DNA of 15,242 bases. Source: CAVCAD01 sp036653735. GTDB lineage: Bacteria; Bacillota_I; Bacilli_A; RF39; UBA660. Position numbers and translations under genes: made by a program. Location: positions 1-15,242 of the forward strand of contig JAVVTI010000022.1 of assembly GCA_036653735.1 (NCBI GenBank), given 5' to 3'. Of this stretch, positions 1-4,865 are shown one piece after another. Position 1 is the first letter of the stretch; the number at the start of each line of letters is the position of its first letter. A model generated the notes under the pieces. It had not been told where the DNA came from. It ran no database searches and worked only from the letters and a program-made list of their open reading frames with translations.

Positions 1-43
1 CAGCAAGTAATTCTATTAATGTAAATCCTTTTTTATTTTTCAT
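1..43 (-). CDS. Type IV prepilin-like protein, N-terminal fragment (runs off the window)
   Basis: Only the first 14 codons are present, reading MKNKKGFTLIELLA. This is a textbook class III/type IV prepilin start: a short basic leader, a Gly before the cleavage site, then F-T-L-I-E with the conserved Glu at mature position 5. A prepilin peptidase would be expected to cut after Gly6. The gene follows the upstream pilin-like gene by 16 bp and has an AAAGGA ribosome site. Its 43 bp match the start of that upstream gene at 41 positions, so the two are close paralogues at least at this end. The rest of the protein is outside the window, so its class (major or minor pilin, pseudopilin, ComG-like) cannot be judged. 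Confidence 0.85.
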   Translation of the reverse strand, partial: MKNKKGFTLIELLA

Positions 44-59
44 ATTTATTAATCCTTTC

Positions 60-458
60 TCACTTTTTATCTGTAACATTTGTTATTTCCTCAATATCAA
101 TTATACCATTGTTATTTGAATCAGAAGCAACTATTTGCTTTTTACCATCATTTATTGAAAAGCTAATTATTTTTTCCCCCTTAATTTCAATATTGTATTC
201 AATATTTGCAGGTACATCAATAGATAGTGTTTCGGTAGTATTATTATATGCTGGAGGCACAGTAGAATTATTAATAACATCTAAAGTTACTTCATCCTTA
301 GCCGCTTTATATAACGTTTTTGCCTGGCTAATAAATGCACTATCTTTTCCTTTATTAAACAATTGCAACACACTAGGTACTGCGATTACTACTAATATTG
401 CTAATATTGCAATAACAGCAAGTAATTCAATTAATGTAAATCCTTTTTTAGTTTTCAT
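60..458 (-). CDS. Type IV pilin/pseudopilin-like protein with a C-terminal EF-hand-like loop
   Basis: 132 residues. Residues 1-12 (MKTKKGFTLIEL) form a canonical prepilin peptidase site with predicted cleavage after Gly6 and Glu at mature position 5. Residues 7-34 are the hydrophobic N-terminal helix that anchors the subunit in the membrane and packs in the filament core. The ectodomain is short and carries no Cys. Residues 113-124 (DSNNNGIIDIEE) fit the EF-hand calcium loop: Asp1, Asn3, Asn5, Gly6, Ile8 and Glu12. Calcium binding is known to matter for some pseudopilins, such as GspG of type II secretion; here it is inferred from the motif only. The gene starts 9 bp after the upstream pilin-like gene with a perfect AAGGAGG site. 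ComGC-like competence pilins are an alternative reading; no assembly ATPase or peptidase gene is visible to decide. Confidence 0.88.
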   Translation of the reverse strand: MKTKKGFTLIELLAVIAILAILVVIAVPSVLQLFNKGKDSAFISQAKTLYKAAKDEVTLDVINNSTVPPAYNNTTETLSIDVPANIEYNIEIKGEKIISFSINDGKKQIVASDSNNNGIIDIEEITNVTDKK

Positions 459-467
459 ATTTCCTCC

Positions 468-932
468 TTATTGAATCCTATATTCACACTTCTCAAGTAT
501 CTTAAGTGCTGTATCTATATTAATTATATCATCTTTATTTATCATGTCAATAGAAACTTCATTAACATTTTTCAAGTATACAGCTTTTTTATCCATTATT
601 ATAAGAAACTCTTTTATACCTCCTTTTTCATTAAATTCTATATAGTAAGATGTCTTTCCACTTTGTATAGCTTGTAAACTCTTTACCTTAGTATTATCAA
701 GTGTTTTAGGATATCCATACTGACTTTTATAACAATATATATTTACCTTATCTTTATCTTTCATCTTTTCTTCTATTGCAGTATTATATATCATTTTAGC
801 CTCTGTAGAAGCATTACCTAATCCAAAGGTACTAAATATATTTAATATACCAGGTGCAATTAAAAGTAATAATAAAATACATATTATACCTACTATAATC
901 ATTTCTATAATTGATAAATTTAGTTTCTTCAT
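468..932 (-). CDS. Divergent pilin-like membrane protein, first gene of the pilin operon
   Basis: 154 residues. The N-terminus (MKKLNLSIIEMIIVGIICIL) has the layout of a prepilin: short basic leader, Glu10 in the place of mature Glu5, and a hydrophobic helix at about residues 6-32. The expected Gly at -1 is Asn5 and the Phe at +1 is Leu6, so it is unclear whether a prepilin peptidase would cut it. The ectodomain has two Cys, 67 and 149, the second five residues from the C-terminus; a disulfide like the D-region of type IV pilins is possible but unproven. An AGGAG site lies 5 bp before the ATG, and a strong promoter sits just upstream, so it leads the operon of at least three pilin-like genes. 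It could also be an uncleaved membrane protein that only resembles a pilin. Confidence 0.72.
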   Translation of the reverse strand: MKKLNLSIIEMIIVGIICILLLLLIAPGILNIFSTFGLGNASTEAKMIYNTAIEEKMKDKDKVNIYCYKSQYGYPKTLDNTKVKSLQAIQSGKTSYYIEFNEKGGIKEFLIIMDKKAVYLKNVNEVSIDMINKDDIINIDTALKILEKCEYRIQ

Positions 933-955
933 TTTTACTCCTATTTCTAATAAAA

Positions 956-984
956 ATTATATCATTATTTTTTTTTAGTTACAA
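956..984 (-). promoter_or_regulatory. Sigma-A-type promoter of the pilin operon
   Basis: On the minus strand: -35 TTGTAA at 984-979, a 17-bp spacer, and -10 TATAAT at 961-956 preceded by TGA (extended -10, 964-962). It lies 24 bp before the ATG of the first pilin-like gene. Confidence 0.75.
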
Positions 985-1011
985 GTAATATTTTAGTTAT
1001 AATATTTAATA

Positions 1012-1038
1012 CATAATAAAACCCTTGATAAACAAGGG
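1012..1038 (-). terminator. Intrinsic terminator after the broken abiEii gene
   Basis: On the minus strand the stem CCCTTG/CAAGGG (6 bp, loop TTTAT, 1038-1022) is followed by TTTTATTAT (1021-1013). It begins 2 bp past the stop of the abiEii remnant and separates it from the pilin promoter. It may originally have served tRNA-Pro if the abiE segment is an insertion. Confidence 0.7.
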
Positions 1039-1039
1039 A

Positions 1040-1396
1040 TTAATATATTAAACCAGTCTGGAAGACAGGGAATAAAAATAATTTTATTCTTAGTTTACCT
1101 TTCATTACATGTTCTTCGGATATAACAATTTCCTCTATTACTTTTTTTAATATCTCAAAATCAAGTTCAATTCCCTTTATCATTGTATCCATATCCCCAG
1201 TTGTTCTTCTCTCATCACCAAAAATTGCTGATAAAAGAAGTCCTCCTTTTAATATAAAATTATATTTATATTTACTAATAGATATACGATATAGTAATCT
1301 CTCAAAAAAATACATTTTCATAATATCTTGAGGCTTCAGATTATTTTTATGTGCTTTTGTTTTAATTTGATATTTTAGACTTTCTGCAGTTATTAT
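1040..1396 (-). pseudogene. abiEii: AbiEii-type nucleotidyltransferase toxin, truncated and lacking a start codon
   Basis: Type IV toxin-antitoxin toxins of the AbiEii/AbiGii family are nucleotidyltransferases of roughly 270-300 residues. Only about 117 codons remain. The frame continues upstream of the ATG at 1321 with family-like sequence, and a perfect GGAGG site (1408-1404) points to a start at 1396-1391, where the codons are ATA-ATA. A single G-to-A change would explain loss of an ATG that once overlapped the antitoxin stop as ATGA. The segment NFILKGGLLLSAIFGD followed by RRTTGDMDT is the nucleotidyltransferase motif, with the GG and the D-x-D pair intact. The third acidic residue and the C-terminal half are missing: after about residue 96 the sequence no longer looks like the family, and it ends in the tRNA-Pro-like repeat. 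A 93-residue product could still be made from the ATG at 1321, but I judge it inactive as a toxin. Confidence 0.75.
1056..1069 (-). repeat. Near-copy of the tRNA-Pro 3' end (candidate attachment-site remnant)
   Basis: Read on the minus strand this is CCTGTCTTCCAGAC. The tRNA-Pro 3' end at 2215-2202 reads CCTGTCTTCCCGAC. Thirteen of 14 bases match in the same orientation, and the GC-rich string is unlikely by chance in such AT-rich DNA. The two copies enclose the AbiE locus. The distal copy falls in the anomalous tail of the broken toxin gene, as expected for the far end of an element inserted at a tRNA 3' end. Confidence 0.5.
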
Positions 1397-1986
1397 AGTA
1401 GAACCTCCAAATATTCATTTATTTCTTTTTCAATATTCAATTTTTTTGCATATTGATATAATTTAAAAGTATTGTTTTTTTGAATCTTATAATATTCTGT
1501 AAAAGCATATTTAATATATTCGGAATATATTTTACTTTTATCTTTAAAAATATCACATAAACATCTTTCTATATCATAGCATTCTATTATTTGTCCTTGT
1601 GGACTCTTTATTTTAATTCTTCCCATATCTAAAATTTCTGGTTTTACATAATGCAAGGTAACATCATCATTTTTAGTCAAACTCCCTGTATAATTGTAAC
1701 TTACTGTAACATCATAATTCATAGGAACTCTTTCACATAGATTATGAAAATATAAAGCTGTTAAATAAGAAAAAACTGCATTTTTAGCATTATAAATAAT
1801 TTCATAATATTCATCTCCAAAAGTATTAGAAAACACATATAATCCTCTTTTTTGTCTTTGAATAATACCTTTTTTTACTAATCGGCTTAAAGTAACTTTT
1901 GGAATACTCATATCATCTATTTTTTTAGTTGTTACAAGACCATTATTTTTCTTTATTATTTCTATTATCTTTTCTTCATTACTCAT
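1393..1986 (-). CDS. abiEi: AbiEi-family antitoxin and transcriptional autorepressor (type IV toxin-antitoxin)
   Basis: 197 residues, the usual length for AbiEi. Residues 1-50 form a winged helix-turn-helix: the motif around VTTKKIDDMSIPKVTLSRLVKKG, then QRQKRGLYVF as the wing. Residues 55-197 are the AbiEi C-terminal antitoxin domain (AVFSYLTALYFHNL, then a beta-rich part ending in IECYDIERCLCDIFKD). In characterised systems AbiEi neutralises AbiEii and represses its own promoter by binding inverted repeats; the matching inverted repeat lies directly upstream here. The ATG at 1986 has its AAGGA site inside the proximal operator arm. The toxin gene begins at the stop codon (1393) but is broken, so this looks like an antitoxin left over after its toxin decayed. 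It may still act as repressor, or as an anti-toxin against AbiEii encoded elsewhere. Confidence 0.88.
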   Translation of the reverse strand: MSNEEKIIEIIKKNNGLVTTKKIDDMSIPKVTLSRLVKKGIIQRQKRGLYVFSNTFGDEYYEIIYNAKNAVFSYLTALYFHNLCERVPMNYDVTVSYNYTGSLTKNDDVTLHYVKPEILDMGRIKIKSPQGQIIECYDIERCLCDIFKDKSKIYSEYIKYAFTEYYKIQKNNTFKLYQYAKKLNIEKEINEYLEVLL

Positions 1987-1990
1987 ATTA

Positions 1991-2041
1991 TTGTTCCTTC
2001 CATAAGGAAATTATATCATATTTTCCTTATGGAAGGAACAA
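1991..2041 (-). promoter_or_regulatory. abiE operator (20-bp perfect inverted repeat) wrapped around an extended -10 promoter
   Basis: The 20 bp at 1991-2010 are the exact reverse complement of 2022-2041; the arm contains TTCCTTATGGAAGGAACAA. The 11-bp gap holds the -10: minus-strand TGATATAAT at 2018-2010, a perfect extended -10 (its last base falls in the proximal arm). The distal arm covers the -35 region (only a poor match), and the proximal arm covers the expected start site and the AAGGA ribosome site. A bound AbiEi dimer pair would block RNA polymerase directly. This agrees with the negative autoregulation known for AbiEi proteins. Confidence 0.85.
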
Positions 2042-2199
2042 ATATTTAAAAAAACTTATATTATAATCATAATATAATACTAACACTTCATTTACCCCTT
2101 ATTCTTTATAAATCTATTTAAGTTATTTTATGTTGATTTTAAACTATTTTGATTCAATTTTAAGCAATTAAAAACAGGATTAACCTGTTATAAACTAAA
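2042..2199. other. Intergenic spacer between abiE operator and tRNA-Pro
   Basis: No open frame of note. It contains an AT-only inverted repeat (2056-2064 with 2069-2077, 9 bp each, 4-bp gap) and the tRNA terminator at 2165-2190. The rest is AT-rich DNA in which I see nothing further. Confidence 0.5.
2165..2190 (-). terminator. Intrinsic terminator after tRNA-Pro
   Basis: Minus-strand stem AACAGG/CCTGTT (2189-2184 with 2178-2173, 5-nt loop), followed by TTTAATT. It lies about 10 bp beyond the CCA end of tRNA-Pro. Confidence 0.6.
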
Positions 2200-2276
2200 T
2201 GGTCGGGAAGACAGGATTTGAACCTGCAACCTCTTGGTCCCAAACCAAATGCTCTACCAAGTTGAGCCACTTCCCG
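2200..2276 (-). tRNA. tRNA-Pro (TGG)
   Basis: 77 nt including an encoded CCA. Acceptor stem CGGGAAG/CTTCCCG; anticodon loop TTTGGGA gives anticodon TGG; T-arm GGTTCAAATCC. It is transcribed after tRNA-Arg, 13 bp away. Its 3' end is nearly repeated at 1056-1069. Confidence 0.97.
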
Positions 2277-2289
2277 AGGTTATAAAATA

Positions 2290-2366
2290 TGGTGTGCCCA
2301 AGAGGATTTGAACCCCCAGCCTCTTGATCCGTAGTCAAGTGCTCTATCCAGTTGAGCTATGGACAC
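2290..2366 (-). tRNA. tRNA-Arg (ACG)
   Basis: 77 nt including CCA. Acceptor GTGTCCA/TGGGCAC; anticodon loop CTACGGA gives ACG, whose A34 is normally edited to inosine by TadA. First gene of the two-tRNA unit. Confidence 0.97.
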
Positions 2367-2392
2367 ATACTTAACATTTCCATGTGAAATTA

Positions 2393-2421
2393 ATTATACT
2401 ATATCTTTTTTATAAAATCAA
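2393..2421 (-). promoter_or_regulatory. Promoter of the tRNA-Arg/tRNA-Pro unit
   Basis: Minus strand: -35 TTGATT at 2421-2416, a 17-bp spacer, -10 TATAAT at 2398-2393, 26 bp upstream of the tRNA-Arg 5' end. It sits in the 63-bp gap after the acyltransferase gene. Confidence 0.8.
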
Positions 2422-2429
2422 TAGGCATT

Positions 2430-3014
2430 TCATTTATTATTTATAAGAGACTCTTTTATAGTACTTTCTAATAGTTTATTAGCATTCTCAAGTGAATAAT
2501 TACCTACCTTAAATGACTTTTCAAAAGTTATTTTAATATTACCTTTAAATACTTTAAATTTACCTGTTACACTAAAGGGTACAATAGATGCTCCTGACTT
2601 CTGAGCCATAGACACAGCTCCATACTTAAATGGTAATATAATATCTTTAGTTCTATTTATAGTTCCCTCTGGAAATATCCCTATTACTCTTCCCTTTATA
2701 AGTTCATCTACTGCCTTATTCTTAGCATTCTTATCATGTATATTTCTATCTACAGGAATAGACCCTACTAGTTTAAAGAATAAAGAAAGATGTCCTTCAT
2801 GTAGTTCTTTCTTAGATAAAAAATGTACCATTCTTTTAGTAGAAATACATATAAGAAATGCATCCAAATCATTAGTATGATTTCCTGCTATTACAACAGG
2901 TCCACTTGTAGGAATATTCTCTTTTCCTACTATAGTAGGTCTATATATTATCTTAAAGAAGAATCCAATTATAGCCCTTAAAAAGCAATAACTTTTCTTA
3001 TAGTTTTCCTTCAT
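2430..3014 (-). CDS. PlsC-like 1-acyl-glycerol-3-phosphate acyltransferase family protein
   Basis: 194 residues, at the short end of the PlsC/LPLAT family. Family motifs are in order: the catalytic H-x4-D (His46, Asp51 in NHTNDLD), GSIPVDR at 84-90 (motif II, with Arg90), and FPEGT at 114-118 (motif III, substrate phosphate). Residues 8-24 are hydrophobic and fit membrane association. Such enzymes transfer an acyl group from acyl-CoA or acyl-ACP to a lysolipid at the inner face of the membrane. The start overlaps the end of the AMP-ligase gene by 17 bp, so the two are probably translationally coupled; this implies the ligase supplies an acyl donor or that both act on one lipid. It may be the cell's PlsC or a dedicated acyltransferase of this operon; the sequence does not decide the acceptor. 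Confidence 0.85.
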   Translation of the reverse strand: MKENYKKSYCFLRAIIGFFFKIIYRPTIVGKENIPTSGPVVIAGNHTNDLDAFLICISTKRMVHFLSKKELHEGHLSLFFKLVGSIPVDRNIHDKNAKNKAVDELIKGRVIGIFPEGTINRTKDIILPFKYGAVSMAQKSGASIVPFSVTGKFKVFKGNIKITFEKSFKVGNYSLENANKLLESTIKESLINNK

Positions 3015-4737
3015 TATTTTCTTTCTCCAATTCCTGGTATGCTATTTTACCAAGTTTAGTCATAGGTAAACTTGCTTTAAACTCATATTCATATGGATAT
3101 GCATAAGAAGCTATATTATCTTTTACTAGTTCTTTTATTTCATTTTTAATATTAGGAGTTTGTTTAACCCCTTCTCTTAGTACTATGTATGCTTTAGCTA
3201 CTTGTACTTTATATGGATGAGGAATACCTATTACTGTACATGATATAACATCAGGATGTTTCTCTATAACATTTTCTATTTGATTAGGATATATATTATA
3301 ACCAGATGATATTATCATACGTTTTAATCTTTGTTCAAAGTATACATAACCTTTTTCATCCATAGAACCTAAATCTCCTGAATGTAACCAAACTCTTCCA
3401 TCTTCATGAAGTCTTAAAGTATTTGATGTTTCTTTAGGATCATCTATATACTCCATCATAACAGATGGTGAACTTATACATATCTCCCCTTCTTCTTTAT
3501 AAGGAAGCTCAGTATTAGTAGATGGTTTTACTATTTTAATATGTACTCCAGGACAAGGAAGACCTACTCCTTTTCTAAATTTACTAACATATGGCATAAT
3601 TGTAACACCTGAAAGACTTTCAGTCATACCATATGAAATAGTAAGCTTAGCTGTAGAATTATGCTCTACAAAGAAATCATCTACTTTTTGTCTTAAACTC
3701 TCTGATACAGTATCTCCTCCACTTACAGCACATTTAATAAATGATAAATCCATATTCTTAACAGCCTTTGAGTGTGTTAAAGTTTCATAAAGAGTTGGTA
3801 CTCCAGCTATTACATTAGGTGAATATTTCTTTATTAAATCTCCAAACTTTCTAGGACTAAATGTTGGAAGTAATATACATTTACCCCCCAAAACAAATCC
3901 AGTATGAAGTGTAGTTAATAAACCAAACCCATGAAATATAGGCATAATAGAAAGTACACTCATCTTTTCTTTTAGATTAGGACACATAGCTAATTGTTCA
4001 TCTGCTAAAGTATTAAATGAAAGATTAGAATGTAAAATCCCTTTACTCTTACCAGTAGTTCCACCACTATATAGAATTACTGCTGGATCAATAGACTTTC
4101 TTTTACAATATGTTTCCTCAGTATATCCTTTAGATAGTTGTATAAACTTATCATAGTACATATGATTTTCTTCTAACTCTATTTTATCTATTTTTCTACC
4201 TTTAGTAAGCCAAAATACAAACGTAGTAAGAGAGTTCATAGACTCACTTACCTTAAGTAGTACAACCTTCTTAATAGAAGTTCCTTTAATTATATTTTTT
4301 ACCTTAGGAGCAGCTAAATCTACAATAAATAAGAAATTAGTCTTAGATATTTCAAAGTAATGTTTTAATTCATTCTCACTTGATAAAGGATGTATCATAT
4401 TAGCTATTGCACCAATTTTATTAGCTGCATACAATGCTATTACAGCCTCTGGTAAATTAGGAGAGCAAATAGAAACTACATCCCCTTCATTTATTCCTTG
4501 ATACTTTAATGCCTTAGCACAAGTTTCTATCTTAGAGATAAACTTAGTATATGTTATATTTCTTCCAAAGTAACTAATAGCTATTTCATCTGGAAACTTC
4601 TTAGATGCATCTACTACTCTATCATACATACTTCCTTTATATATTTTAACATTCTTTACTATATTAAGTTCTTCATATGTTTTATACCAAGGACACTCTA
4701 CTCTACCTTTTAAATTAAATTTCTTAAATAATTTCAT
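2998..4737 (-). CDS. AMP-forming acyl-CoA synthetase-like ligase (ANL superfamily), copy B
   Basis: 579 residues, full length. ANL core motifs: phosphate loop YSGGTTGKSKG (223-233), YGMTES (369-374), HSGD (452-455) with the hinge region LKRMIISSGYNIYP (471-484), and the A10 lysine in TKLGK (Lys564). The enzyme should adenylate a carboxylate and pass it to a thiol (CoA or a carrier protein). Family resemblance is to long-chain acyl-CoA synthetases; the actual substrate is unknown. Residues about 170-183 carry a hydrophobic stretch ending in WLTKGRKID that recurs in the neighbouring paralogue and may touch the membrane. It starts with a strong AGGAG site and has its own candidate promoter in the 128-bp gap upstream. 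Its end overlaps the PlsC-like gene. The carrier is not encoded nearby. Confidence 0.88.
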   Translation of the reverse strand: MKLFKKFNLKGRVECPWYKTYEELNIVKNVKIYKGSMYDRVVDASKKFPDEIAISYFGRNITYTKFISKIETCAKALKYQGINEGDVVSICSPNLPEAVIALYAANKIGAIANMIHPLSSENELKHYFEISKTNFLFIVDLAAPKVKNIIKGTSIKKVVLLKVSESMNSLTTFVFWLTKGRKIDKIELEENHMYYDKFIQLSKGYTEETYCKRKSIDPAVILYSGGTTGKSKGILHSNLSFNTLADEQLAMCPNLKEKMSVLSIMPIFHGFGLLTTLHTGFVLGGKCILLPTFSPRKFGDLIKKYSPNVIAGVPTLYETLTHSKAVKNMDLSFIKCAVSGGDTVSESLRQKVDDFFVEHNSTAKLTISYGMTESLSGVTIMPYVSKFRKGVGLPCPGVHIKIVKPSTNTELPYKEEGEICISSPSVMMEYIDDPKETSNTLRLHEDGRVWLHSGDLGSMDEKGYVYFEQRLKRMIISSGYNIYPNQIENVIEKHPDVISCTVIGIPHPYKVQVAKAYIVLREGVKQTPNIKNEIKELVKDNIASYAYPYEYEFKASLPMTKLGKIAYQELEKENNEGKL

Positions 4738-4777
4738 TTCTTCTCCTTCATTTAATCTTATTAGTATTTACTTTTTA

Positions 4778-4805
4778 ATTATAACACATTTTTTAAAGAA
4801 GTAAA
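4778..4805 (-). promoter_or_regulatory. Candidate internal promoter before ligase copy B
   Basis: Minus strand: -35 TTTACT at 4805-4800, 16-bp spacer, -10 TATAAT at 4783-4778 preceded by TGT (extended form). It lies in the only sizeable gap of the seven-gene run, so copy B and the PlsC-like gene may also be expressed separately. No terminator is seen in the gap. Confidence 0.5.
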
Positions 4806-4865
4806 TAATGGTTATTTTTAGTATCTTATAATTTTATTATATGTATTACATAGTAGAAGTAGAAA

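Larger units (their letters stand above)
1..458. repeat. Paralogous direct repeat: starts of two adjacent pilin genes (1-43 and 416-458)
   Basis: The 43 bp at 1-43 match 416-458 at 41 positions. Both encode the prepilin leader and first helix residues. This is a gene duplication signature, not a mobile element. Confidence 0.85.

Noticed and set aside
109..677. Plus-strand frames at 109-474 and 471-677
   Set aside because: They are antisense to the two pilin-like genes, have no ribosome site and no family features.
1040..1321. A complete 93-residue protein starting at 1321
   Set aside because: Family-like sequence continues upstream of that ATG to a perfect ribosome site, and the C-terminal half of the family is missing, so a broken AbiEii gene is the better call.
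2056..2077. 9-bp AT-only inverted repeat as a second operator or terminator
   Set aside because: No GC pairs, no T-run and no gene near; expected often by chance at this base composition.
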